Shown: positions 35,101 through 46,807 of the stretch, piece after piece
How positions within the stretch are numbered: position 1 is the first letter of the stretch
Layout: every line of letters starts with the position of its first letter
NCBI RefSeq assembly: GCF_030463535.1
Contig: NC_132891.1
Coordinates: forward strand, 7,713,622-7,777,621
From: Salminus brasiliensis
Lineage: Eukaryota > Chordata > Actinopteri > Characiformes > Bryconidae
Length of the DNA stretch: 64,000 bases
Direction: 5' to 3'
Position numbers and translations under genes: made by a program
Notes under the pieces: model-generated
Seen by the model: only the letters and a program-made list of their open reading frames with translations
Databases searched by the model: none
Told to the model about the DNA's origin: nothing

Positions 35101-36715
35101 TATGGCTACGCAGTTTTATTTAAATTACAACACTATGGGTGGTGGAAGTGGGGCTCCATAGAGTAATGAAAAAAGGTTTTGACTTATAACTTATTTTGAA
35201 ACCTGCTATAGAGAACCATTAAAAAAAGAAAAGTTCATTTATATTTATATTTATATAATGTTATAAATAATTTTATATAATAATATAAAATGTTTCTACC
35301 AACTTTAAGAACATAAAGAAACATTTAAATCGTTCTTTGAGGTGTCAGTTTTTGTCAGTTCAATGTATCCATTGTCTAAAGAACTACTACTGAAAACACA
35401 TAAAGAAACTGTGGATACTGTGTAGAGAAAAGAGTTTCTCTTTTTTTAGATCTTAGGGTCTCCCAGCATTACATTTTTCATAAAAGTACATAACATAAAA
35501 GTCCTGATTAAGAAGGTCAGACCCTTCAACCCATCCTGTGATTTGAACCCTGGTTGGCAGTCATTTATGCTATAGTCCTCACTATAAATTAAGCTATTAG
35601 GCCCATGTGTGACCTGTCCTGACCCTGTCTATGAAAGCATGCAATTCAAGTACCTCCTCCATCAAATCCTCACACGCAAGATCCACTTGAGCGGTTCAGT
35701 GTCAGAGACCATGCTTATGACTTTACTGTAATTCACAATTTCATGAACTAAGTCACAATCTGGACACATTTCTGTGTCACTGAGTAACCGTTGAGTAATA
35801 TTCAGATCTATGGTGGGATGTTTACTCTGGGTGAATCTTCAGAGCTTAGACTAATCTGAAATGTTTCTAATCAGAGCAAATTTACAAAACACTAGTGTCA
35901 GCACTCTTGCAATGGTGAGCCAAGAGTCCTTCAGGCCCTCTGGCCTCTTTACTCAATAGGTGTGTTTGTATGTGTGTGTGTGGGTGTGGGCAGGAGAGTT
36001 TTAAGCCACTGCAGGCCTCTCTCAAGCACTGTATTTCATCGTTCCTCACTGAGGGTCTCTGGGGTATCTCTGAAATGGAGTACTGAGTGTGAGGGCCACA
36101 GGGGTGGAGAGCACACTGAGCGATGGAGAGGCACACAATGCAGCAAGGTTTTTTCACAGCGCCGTTCAAGGCTGTGTCCCTACAGTGCACTAGTGCAACA
36201 CAATGCTAAGGCAGATGCCAAGAAGAGTGAACCCAGCACAGACTTACATCCAGTCTTTCATTCATGTAGAGGCAACATTAGCCTGTTTTTTTTATTTAAC
36301 CAACATTGTTAAAAGTAAAGATCCTTGAGGAAACCTTGGAGATTCTTTAGGTAGAAACAGTGGAGGAACCTCTTAAGATGTTTTAAGGAACATTCAACGT
36401 TCTAAAACTCTTTTCTTCTAGGTTTCTTAAAGTGCCTTAAGATGCTCTTTTAGAGTAGTGGTGCACTATTCTACTGTGCAGTGATACCAAGACAAAAATC
36501 ACCCTCATGAAAAAGGCATCAGACAAAAACCTTTCCCGTGTCCGCACCACAAATCTCAAAAACAAAACGACATTTTTAAAGGAACATCTAAACAGGCCTG
36601 CTCCTGTGGACTGAAGAAAATATAGCTTACTTTCCTAAAATAAAAGCAAAGTTGGAGAAAAAGGGTGTGGAGATGCATGAAAAGAACACCTTTAAACTGT
36701 TAAGTGTAACAGTTT
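35101..36715. other. Intergenic
   Basis: AT-rich 35160-35450, then unique non-coding DNA. A GT-rich tract lies near 35965-35990. No gene seen. Confidence 0.45.
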
Positions 36716-37949
36716 AGTGCTGGGTGGGTAGGTAGTGCTGGGTGGGTAGGCAGCGCTGGGTGGGTAGGTAGTGCTGGGTAGTGCTGGATGGGTAGGTAGC
36801 ACTGAGTGTGTAGGTAGCGCTGGGTGGGTAGGTAGTGCTGGGTAGTGCTGGGTGGGTAGGTAGCGCTGGGTGGGTCGTGCTGGATGTGTACGTAGTGCTT
36901 GATGGGTAGGTAGTGCTGAATGGGTAGGTAGTGCTGGGTGGGTAGGTAGTGCTGGGAGGGTAGGTAGCGCTGGGTGGGTAGGTAGCGCTGAGTGGATAGG
37001 TAGCGCTGGGTGGGTAGGTAGTGCTGGGTAGTGCTGGGTGGGTAGGTAGCGCTGGGTGGGTCGTGCTGGATGTGTACGTAGCGCTGGGTGGGTAGGTAGT
37101 GCTGGGCAGTGCTGGGTGGGTAGGTAGCGCTGGGAGGGTAGGTAGCGCTGGGTGGGTAGGTAGCGCTGAGTGGATAGGTAGCGCTGGGTGGGTAGGTAGT
37201 GCTGAATGGGTAGGTAGTGCTGGGTGGGTAGGTAGTGCTGGGAGGGTAGGTAGCGCTGGGTGGGTAGGTAGCGCTGAGTGGATAGGTAGCGCTGGGTGGG
37301 TAGGTAGTGCTGGGTAGTGCTGGGTGGGTAGGTAGCGCTGGGTGGGTCGTGCTGGATGTGTACGTAGCGCTGGGTGGGTAGGTAGTGCTGGGCAGTGTTG
37401 GGTGGGTAGGTAGTGCTGGGTGGGTCGTGCTGGATGTGTACGTAGTGCTGGATGGGTAGGTAGTGCTGGATGGGTAGGTAGCGCTGGGTGGGTCGTGCTG
37501 GATGTGTACGTAGCGCTGGGTGGGTAGGTAGTGCTGGGCAGTGCTGGGTGGGTAGGTAGCACTGGGTGGGTCGTGCTGGATGTGTACGTAGTGCTGAATG
37601 GGTAGGTAGTGCTGAATGAGTAGGTAGTGCTGGGTGGGTAGGTAGTGCTGGGAGGGTAGGTAGCGCTGGGTGGGTAGTGCTGGGTGGGTAGGTAGTGCTG
37701 GGTGGGTAGGTAGCGCTGAGTGTAGGTAGCGCTGGGTGGGTAGGTAGTGCTGGGTGGGTAGTGCTGGATGGGTAGTGCTGGGTGGGTAGGTAGCGCTGGG
37801 TGGGTCGTGCTGGATGTGTACGTAGTGCTGGATGGGTAGGTAGTACTGGATGGGTAGGTTGTGCTGAGTGGGTAGTGCTGGATTGGTAGGTAGCGCTGGG
37901 TGGGTCGTGCTGGATGGGTAGGTAGTGCTGGATGGGTAGGTAGCACTCT
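36716..37949. repeat. 18-bp G-rich minisatellite (GTGCTGGGTGGGTAGGTA)
   Basis: About 1.2 kb of tandem 18-bp units with variants (GCGCTG..., ..GGATGTGTACGTA, ..GGAGGGTAGGTA) and short 10- or 14-bp units. Larger blocks repeat, e.g. the series ending in GGGTCGTGCTGGATGTGTAC recurs at about 36870, 37050, 37350, 37425, 37490, 37570 and 37805, so the array has higher-order structure. The plus strand lacks TTA, CTA and TCA, so the minus strand is open in all frames. The 412-aa minus ORF (PALPTHPALPTHSALP-like) is a composition artefact unless shown otherwise. Confidence 0.97.
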
Positions 37950-37964
37950 CACTCTCTTAAGCTA

Positions 37965-38150
37965 TGTTGGCTGAGATGGGGACCTGGCGCTTCCTCTAAG
38001 TGTGTCAGCTGTCTGGCGATGCTGTATCAGCTACAGTTCAAAAAGTGACTTGGCTGGCTTCTCGTGTACTGGAGGAGACATGTATTAAGTTCTTACCCTC
38101 CTAGTGTCCGGAGCATTGCTAGGGCTAGGTGGAGCTATGTATGAGTGGGT
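37965..38150 (+). mobile_element. SINE body fragment next to the minisatellite
   Basis: 'aagtgtgtcagctgtctggc', 'agctacagttc', 'gaggagacatgtattaagtt' and 'gcattgctagggctaggtgg' match, in order, the body of the SINE at 30480-30898 but on plus. The tRNA-like head is not preserved; the minisatellite lies where the head would be expected. Confidence 0.6.
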
Positions 38151-39265
38151 CATTTACAGTCTACAGTGCAGCAGCTGCCTCAGACTGTCTTCTGCTGTTT
38201 ATTTAAAAAACTAACAGATAACATTTCCCATCATAGTGATGTGATCTGGTCTTATATGCTCAAATAAATGTATATTACATAAAAATCATTTGCAATACGT
38301 AAATGTAATCCTTTAAAATGGCTTCCATTTCATTTGTTGTCTTTGTTTTTCTACAAGGCTAAGAAACCAACCATAAAATAAAACAAACATGCATCACACT
38401 TGGCCAGACGTTTTACTGCTCTGCCGACATTTAAAACAACGTGTCCCTGTGAAAGCACAGCCACTTAGAATCTGAGTGCTGTGTCAGTAGTTATAGCCTA
38501 ACTGTCAGAAAGAGCACCAAGACAATGCAAATGTTTTCATTGTTTTTAAACCATGACAACTTGTCTTGTCATTGGGAGAAATAGGAGTGTGACTGGCGTC
38601 TAAGGCCCAGCAGGGACAGGAAGTGGAGGGGAGGGCACGTGGCATGACCTTTTGTTCTGCGAGGAGGACAATCTCTGATGGACCACACCTTGACCTCTAC
38701 CAAGTGTCTTTTTGTTTTTAACCGAGGTGAAGAAAATATACTGACCAAGTGCCATTTGCACAGCAGGTCTCATCCATTCTTTCCCTGCTGAAGTCAAAAC
38801 AGGGTGTAATGTAGGCAAGAGTGCCCTGGGTGTTTATTACTTTTCATTATCTACTCTTTTTATGACATTTTACTAACACTGATGTTTTTAAAGGCTATGT
38901 ACAAATGAGTGTTTATCAACAGCTTATGTCAGTATTTGCAAGATCATCTTCTTGTTTGTGAAGTAAGTGACATACATTTCTTCCACTAATATAACAGTCA
39001 TAACATGATACTGGGGAGAAAACAGTAAGTTACATGAGAATGAGGCCATATAACACTTTTAAATGGTAGAAATGTCTAATGTTTAGTTTAAGGGTCCTCA
39101 TTTCTTATGTTAATATAGTAAAAATTGCTTAAACCCACTAGGAACCTAGGCCAGTTAACCTGGCTCCTTAGGCCCCTCAGTGTAAATGCACAGGGTATGT
39201 CTGATATGAATATCTTCCCAATGTCTTATAAAAGTCAGCACACCCCTGACCAATCACAAGGCTAA
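38151..39265. other. Intergenic
   Basis: No gene or clear repeat seen. Confidence 0.4.
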
Positions 39266-39269
39266 GCAG

Positions 39270-39570
39270 ATTAACATGAAGCTATTTAGGGGTATTTAAG
39301 ACCACCAGCATTGTGCTGTGGAGCAGTGGAATGATGGATGGTGCTCCATCCAATACGGTGGTGATCATCATCCAACATTCTGACCTCGCTAACGCTCTTG
39401 TCGCTGAATGCAGTCAAATCCTTAAAGAAATGCTTCAAAATCTAATAGAAAGCCCTTTTCCCTGGACAGTAGAGACAGATACTCCAACAAAAGCAGGATA
39501 AACTCTTTTTAAATACCCTAGATTTCAGAAGAAACAATGAACGAGCTGGTGTCCTAATACTTTTGTCCTT
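39270..39570 (+). mobile_element. Tc1-derived MITE, copy D
   Basis: Family blocks 'accaccagcattgtgctgtg', 'ctaacgctcttgtcgctgaa' and 'agcaggataaactcttttta', ending GGTGTCCTAATACTTTTGTC. The left TIR is missing. Confidence 0.75.
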
Positions 39571-41460
39571 CGTGTCATCGCGTGAAAAGATAAAATGAGA
39601 GGTAATGAACTGAGGAGGAAATAATTCATCTTGAGAGACTATAAAAATGGATGGAAAGACACACACACAGACACTCGACGGAACGGGAAGGGAGAGGTGC
39701 TGGGGATGGAGACAGAGGGAGAAGTGTAGCACGAGTCTCGGAGACGAGGTCAGAACCATGGTTGGTCAGCAGCAGTAGCCCATTAAAAAGATTACGAACA
39801 ATGAGAGGAACTACAGTTTAAAAAAATCTTCATGACCCCTCCCAAATGGAGAAGAATAGAGTGATGAAGCAAACAGAGACTCTTGACCCAGGAGACCAGG
39901 ACACACACTCAGCATGGAGTGGCCGAGGGGGCCAGGGAGATATTTTTGTAATGAAATGAATGTTTATGCAACAAGGAGAGTGATAAGACACAAAGGCATG
40001 GAGACAAAGATAATTAACTTTGCCATCTTTGCACAACCTTCATGGCTCTGAGCAGATAAACACACACATTTGCAACACCCCCTTCCCTTCCTCCTCGTTA
40101 TTCAGCTGCACCCCATTAGTGCTGTAGTAAGTGACCTTCAAAACAAGAGGTCAAGTTGCTCAAAGGACTGGAGCATTTACGACTTTGCCAGCACACTTTA
40201 TGTTATAAAGGAATGCCAGAAATGCCATTGTGGGACAAAAACATGTCCCGGGGGTTCCATACACTCCATCCACCGCCCAAAATCTGTCAAGTCTTTGGAG
40301 ACAGACATGTAGATCGGACTGTATATACACACCAGCCGCAGCGAATCAGGCTGTCAGTCCGTTGTTTATATTGTCTTTGTTCAAGTTTTAGGAACCCATA
40401 GTGGAGTGCTTGGGCTTCGTCTTGCTCATGCGGGGTTAACGCTCCATATCCTCTTCCATTCAGCGCATTGTTCCTTTTACCGCTGATTAATATCTTGTTT
40501 AAACAGCCACCAGACGCAACGCGCCATCAGCGTGTCCATAAATTCTCCAGAGCTGATCAACACAATGGCTGCATTCTTGTACAGAGACCTTCGCATATCA
40601 CAGCATCTCCATACCTCTGGAGACTGTGAGGTTCTAGGAATACGGGATCAAAACAAATCAAGTGACTGTGGCTCCATTGATGAAAAATGAGCCCAAAATA
40701 GATATATTTCACCTTTTGGAATGGACTCAGCACTACAAGATTCTGTAATGCTCCCCTGTTGGCTTGTGCAATATTGTCCACGCTGATAAAATAGGGCACA
40801 TAATCAAGACGTGTTATGATGTTTTGAAACGGAACAGTGATCTGTGCGAATGCTGTGGCGGAGGAGGGATGAGATCATTGGGAATGAGGCCTGTTCTAAT
40901 ACGGTCACTTCAAGTCAAGAGAAATCCATCTCACATGCTCAAGTGGACATTTAATGACTTTTCGGCATTAGCTCAGACTGAACTTGACTGGAGGATGAGT
41001 CACTTCTTCTTGTGTAATTCAGTGTTTATTTACATCTGTTCTCTTTTTTCATACTCAGCTGTCCATAATTTTCATTTGAAGATATGGCAAAACTGGAGGA
41101 GACCAGAGGAGTTACAAATGTTGTCTGTACTTAAAGATTCTGAGCAAATGCTTCAGTACAGAAAAAAATATCTTCAATCAATCAAAAAAAAGCTTCAATC
41201 AATTATTCATTTAACCCTTTTTTTTTTTTACTTGGAGCACATTGAGGTTGTAGCCGAGCTGATACATTAACATATAGACTAAAAAATGAAAAGGAGCAAT
41301 TTATAAAAACTTTAAATGAACAAAAAGTAAGATATTAAACAAGTAGGACAAATTTTTTAAGTCAAATCCAATAAGGAAAACCATAAAAATAGCTGTAGAT
41401 GTAGTTATGTTCAGCTCCCCATCGATCTGCACTCAATACCCCATAATGAGAAAGTGATAA
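39571..41460. other. Intergenic
   Basis: 39650-40560 is unique and moderately GC-rich, without a gene. A plus ORF at 40764-41270 (168 aa) has no domain and ends in low complexity, so it is not called. Confidence 0.45.
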
Positions 41461-41463
41461 TGT

Positions 41464-41795
41464 TGAGTAGGTCTAGCTTGTGCCTCCACAGCAGATCTTA
41501 GCATTCGAGCCATGGACTCGTCTAAAGGCACTAGGACCATGACTCTGTTGGCAATTCACCGGTTATCCTTAATTGGAGCACTTTTGGTAGGTACTGACCA
41601 CTGCCTACTAGTAAAAATCCCACAAGACCTCCCTGATGTTCTGGAGATGCTCTGACCCAGTCGTCTAGCCACCACAATTGGGCCCTTGGTCAACAAGCTC
41701 AGATCCTTATGCTTGCCCATTTTTCCTGATTTTAACACATCACCTTTAAGATCACTTGCTGCCTACCCCTTGACAGTTGCCACTATAGATGAAGA
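41464..41795 (-). pseudogene. Internally deleted Tc1 remnant
   Basis: On minus it reads MGKHKDLSLLTKGPIVVARR then LGQSISRTSG, a typical Tc1 N-terminal helix-turn-helix, followed by loss of the catalytic region. The right flank 'cttgctgcctaccccttgac' is the usual 5' part of this family. Confidence 0.8.
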
Positions 41796-42770
41796 TAGTC
41801 AATGTTTTGAAGATAATAAATGGTCTGTTTGATACAAACAATGAAATTAAAACAAAAACAAATAATTATTTAATTATTAATACCAATTAGCAATGTATTT
41901 ATTCAAGTGTTTCTAAAATACCATATCATATAAATCTTAAACTTAGTTTTAAATATCACCCAGTTCTAGCAGGTTACTCTGACAGACAGCAGAAGAGATG
42001 CCAGACGTGACTGTTTCAGGCCAACAGCATGGCCTTCAGCACGGAGACCTAACCACAGAATAATAATAATTGGGAGGGGTTCATTCACAAGGCCTAATGT
42101 TGAGCCATTAACAAAACATGCCTTTCATTCACATTGAGTCATTCTTTGTTTCTCACTGGGTTGGGGTATATGTGAGATTGGTATCTCCAGATCGCTTGTG
42201 GACATTGTTTAGAGGTGGGTTATACAGGCTACTGGATTTGTTGGCTGGGCTGGAGTTGTAGTGAGCTCCATCACGTTCACGCTAAAGCTCAAACGCAGAG
42301 GGGAAAACGGACATCATTAGCCCAGGTCCCACTGCATCAGCAGAGTTTATCTTAGACTCTTAGCAAACGTCGGAGCTAATTTCTATATTTAACAACTGAA
42401 TCCTGCTTAGTCTACTGCTCATATTTACAGTGGCATATCTAGAACTTCCAGAAGGCCTAGAGTGATGTGTTTTTTATAGAAATTGACCCACTCATTAGAA
42501 ATCAAAAGGTGATTGCTTGATTTACAGTATGATGAATTAAATAATATTTATACTGGTTTAAATCTGCTGACCAGAGGAGTTACGGCATGTATATGATGAC
42601 GCTATGCATAGTGAAATATAAGCTTGTAAAAACAGTGTTTGTGTGCCACCATGATCCCAATTACTTTATAAAAGATGCACAAGGCCTTAGGTCTTGTTAA
42701 ATGAGCCATATTTTTTTCCATAGTACGCACATATGCTTAGATTTTACTATGCCTCAGACTAGTGGCCCAA
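41796..42770. other. Intergenic
   Basis: AT-rich at 41800-41950, then unique DNA. No gene seen. Confidence 0.4.
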
Positions 42771-42775
42771 ACTGG

Positions 42776-42972
42776 TCGTTGGTGTGGCGCAACAGATAAA
42801 CAGATATTACACCATGTGGAAGACCAGGGTTCGATTCCCATTCTGGGTGTGCTACACCAATAGGAGTCCTTGGGCAAGACTCCTAACACTGCATTTGTCC
42901 ACCTCTGTAATATGAGCACCTTTGTAAGTCGCTCTGGGTAAGAGTGTCAGCTAAATGCTGTAAATGTAAACT
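42776..42972 (+). mobile_element. tRNA-derived SINE with intact A and B boxes
   Basis: Box A TGGCGCAACAG at 42785-42795 and a perfect box B GGTTCGATTCC at 42828-42838 show a tRNA-type pol III promoter. The 3' tail 'gtaagtcgctctgggtaaga' then 'gtgtcagctaaatgctgtaa' is the tail shared by many teleost SINEs and L2 LINEs. Length about 195 bp is usual for the class. Confidence 0.85.
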
Positions 42973-43084
42973 CCACTACTGACTATGCTGAAGTTTACGT
43001 GGACTCTAAGTATATGCTACTATTATAAATACTACTGGCACAGTTATGATTATTTCAGCAAACCTGAGCTGAAGAACAGTTTTA

Positions 43085-43345
43085 TGTGGTGGTACAGTGA
43101 CTTTTATCAATAATATAGAAGTAGCTTTGGCCAGACGAGGTTTGGGAGTCTTTGTTCCTCCCAAGGTTTCTTCCTCCAGCTCTGAGGGAGTTTTTTCTTG
43201 CCATTGTCGCCTTTGGTCTGCTCATCAGGGGTTTATGGTTTTTATTATCTTTTGTTTTATTACTGGATTTTTGTAAAGCTTCTTTGTGACAATGCCAGTT
43301 GTAAAACGGGCTATACAAATTAACCTTATTTGATTTGAAATCCAA
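43085..43345 (+). mobile_element. LINE/SINE 3' fragment ('cttgccattgtcgcctttgg' class)
   Basis: 'cccaaggtttcttcctccag', 'ttttttcttgccattgtcgc', 'gtgacaatgccagttgtaaa' and 'gggctatacaaattaac' form the widespread fish retroelement 3' end that finishes in 'gctatacaaataaattgatt'. Only the 3' part is present. Confidence 0.65.
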
Positions 43346-44655
43346 GCAATTTTTAAACCTTTTTAATGAAAGTAAAAAAGAAACAAAAGTGATACGTGAC
43401 TTAAATACCTGTTCATGTGTTTGAAAAGCTTTTTCTGAGTTTCTGATGGTAACCAAATAAACTTCAGCTTTGTTAGATCATGTTTATTACATATCAACTA
43501 GATGCATCAATGTCCAACAATGCAAGAAGTCACGTTATTAATAGAAAACAAATTGGTTGCCAAATAAGGCGGCCACTCAGGGGCCTGTGGAAAAAGAATG
43601 AGTTGGCATCTTTTGTACGTGGAGAGGTAGGTGTGTAACTTACTCAACATATTATATTTGTTGTCATTTTTGTCATTCACACCCTCTATTATAATACAGC
43701 ATTATGTACTTAGTATAACATTTTATATTTTGCCAGATCTCCTATCCTATATCTTGAATTTTGGAATTAGGAAAAAGTTTGTGGAATTAAATCTACACTG
43801 ATTCCCGTTACTTGGAGTTGACTCCAATCTCTGAAACACTAAAACATTATTGTCCATTTAATCGACAGTATGATGCAGATGCTGCATGCGGAGATTAGGT
43901 TTAAAAACAGAGGATTACTTTTTATGAGCTTGAACGACAAACTAGAGTTGAAAAATCAGAGAAACGCATGAAATCCTGCACCTGAACTAGACAGAGCATC
44001 AGTTCCGCTGCCTCTTCAGCGACAGCCAGTCAAAAGGCTGATCATGCAAATTCATCCGAGTCAAGTTGCAGTTTGATCAGCGAGGCAAAGCCGGCATATA
44101 TGATAACATCTCTAGAGGCTGCTTTGGTTCTGAACGGTATATTGAGAAACCAGACAGAAATCTATCCCTGCAGGAAATGACCAGCTCTAACCACTGCTTA
44201 ACACACACGGTTTGCGGTTACACCTTCACCCTGTAAACAATGGCACTTTGATCTCAGACTGGGTCCTGCACAGAGGTATACATTGTACAAGTCCTCCCCT
44301 GTATGACTTTACCACACAGCCAAGAGAGACGGGTCACTGAAGAGTTAAAAGTTAGAAGATGGGGATGGTTATGTGTGTGTGTGTGTGTTAAAGATGACCA
44401 CTGAATATACATGTCACTTGCATTGTTTCCTTTGTAAAAAGCCCTTTAGCAGTAGGACCCAGAGGATTGCTCCCATCCATCAACACTGAAGTTGGACAAG
44501 TACACCTTTATGGGGTCTCTGCCAAACTAGGATGTAAAAAAAGGCTCCACCAAACAGTTCTCCTCAGTTAAAGAAAAAAAGCCTCCTGCGTCGAGCCTGT
44601 CAATTGGCTCCAAGCACCTGACAGGAAAACACAATGGTTCCTGATGTCAAACGCC
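43346..44655. other. Intergenic, upstream of slc26a10
   Basis: No gene seen. A short (GT)n is at 44374-44388. From about 43900 the sequence is unique and moderately GC-rich and could hold slc26a10 control elements. Confidence 0.4.
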
Positions 44656-44662
44656 TGACAGC

Positions 44663-44669
44663 TATAAAT
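44663..44669 (+). promoter_or_regulatory. Possible TATA box of slc26a10
   Basis: TATAAAT lies 131 bp before the ATG. A start site near 44695 would give a 5' UTR of about 100 nt that includes the CT tract at 44710-44740. An upstream non-coding exon cannot be excluded. Confidence 0.35.
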
Positions 44670-44793
44670 GAATGGCCAGGTAGCACATCCTAACTGCCCT
44701 GAGGAACCCATCTCTCTCTCCCTCTCTCTCTCCCTCTCTGGATTTAGCCTACAGTCATTCCAAGGCAACGAGGCGTTTTGTTAAGAGGACACG

Positions 44794-45453
44794 ATGAGCA
44801 CTTCTGTGGCTGTGTACAGGAACATATACACAGAGGACCGTTTCAGGCAGACCTACGGTACAGAGGCTACGCCGAGTGGGAAAGCAGCTCGCCTCAGAGA
44901 GACTCTCTTCAGACCGTGCAGGTGTTCCCGGGATACCTGCCTCCACCTGTTGAAGGAACGGGTGCCCATTTTCAACTGGCTGCCAAAATACAGACTCAGG
45001 AAATGGATTTTAGGGGATACTGTAGCGGGGTTAACTGTTGGCATATTGCACATTCCCCAAGGTAAGACACTTCAGCTTGTAAACTGGAAACTATATGGAG
45101 TTAAGTGGTTGGGAATCTCTAGATCAGATTAGATCAGATCGGAGTAAATCGCCTGTTTTTCCTCCTTCTCTGTTTATGATGTCCTTTTATAACGAAAGTG
45201 TGACTTCGTGTCTTAAATTAGCGACTAACAAATTGAGAGCATTGCTTGATTTTTTATTTTATGATTTTTGATATCATGAAGTAATTACTTATTTTCTTCA
45301 AATGACGTCGTTTTGTGTTGTAATAATTAGCACGACTTACTTCTTAAATATGCGGCTTACTATGTAATAAATAACGACTTCAATAAAAAAAGTAGCTACG
45401 TGGGCTAGCATTACTTCAGGGGGTGCATTTGAGGTAACACGTAAAATAATAAT

Positions 45454-45490
<37 letters not shown>

Positions 45491-45517
45491 ATTAATAATA
45501 ATAATAATAATAATAAT

Positions 45518-45549
<32 letters not shown>

Positions 45550-46763
45550 GATATTTTTAATAATTACTCATCCATAATAATTACTCATCCTTACCTGAAA
45601 TGGGCTCTAATAGCAGTAAGCATCCATCAAGTGTGACTGAATGGAGCAGAGTGGAAACAGCCTTTAGCGATGGTGGAACAGCTGATTTCATTCTCAGCTA
45701 ATTTTAAATGTTCCTCAAGTATTTTCTTAAGCATATGTCTTTTTAGATTCCAGTATAAACTAGGACCTGGAAAAAAATGTCTGTAGTAGTAAGAATTCGT
45801 TCCCCTGCAGTTCTGCAAAGATCCCAAAACTCGATGAGATTTAATGGCCTGATACCTTTTAGCCCTTTAGCCCTTTAAGCCTTAGCTGTTGGTTGGAAAT
45901 GTCCTCATAGAATTATAGAGTATATATAGAATTATATAGTAGAAACTTCAGCTGCTTACTCCTTTCTCTCACTCCTTTCTCTCCCTCTCTCTGTCTCTCT
46001 CTTTCTCTGTTTTATCAAATGTGTGGGCTGCAGTCTGTAATGTACAGTAATGCAAAATGTACAGTTTGATTATGCTATTTGAAGATGTCTGTATGATAGT
46101 TCATCTGTCTTTACTACAGAGAGAATATTTGTGTTGTGTTGAGCCTAAACCCCCCACAAAATACGCAGTTACTCTTTCTGACACTTGATTGTGGATGTCC
46201 GATGTCCAATGCTCATGACAGTACCCACATCTTATTGCAGTCAAGGTCATAACAATACTAATCTCACTAATATGGATTTTCTCTCTGACAGGGATGGCTT
46301 TTGCTTTATTGACATCAGTGGCTCCAATTTATGGCCTTTACACATCGTTCTTCCCTGTGGTGCTCTACATGCTTTTCGGGACGGGGCGCCATGTCTCCAC
46401 AGGTAACACGTTCTCCTTTCAGTAGCAGGGGCTTCAAAACGTTAGTTTCTATGAAAGTGGGCATTTAGGTGGGCTTAAAAAATACATTGAGTATATCCAT
46501 GTTCACTGTTGCACACTTCTTGCATTCTTTTGCATAGTGTCTATTATTAGCACAGTCTGTCTGTCATAATGAATGCACAACATTTGATAGTAGTATTTCA
46601 TTTATGTAAAATCTTAGCAAAATAGCTAAATTTCTATCCTAAGAGAAATCCTGAGAGATGTAGCAACAAGGGGAAGTATGTCACAATGTTTGTGGACACC
46701 CCTTATAATGAATTCATTCAGCTACTTTAAGTTGCGTCCATTGCTGACCCAGATGTGCAGACA

Positions 46764-46807
<44 letters not shown>

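Noticed and set aside
36714-37952. 412-aa minus ORF rich in Pro, Thr, His
   Set aside because: It is the minisatellite read in one frame; the array contains no stop triplets on that strand and there is no splice or start context.
40764-41270. 168-aa plus ORF
   Set aside because: No family similarity recognised; its end runs through low-complexity A/T sequence.
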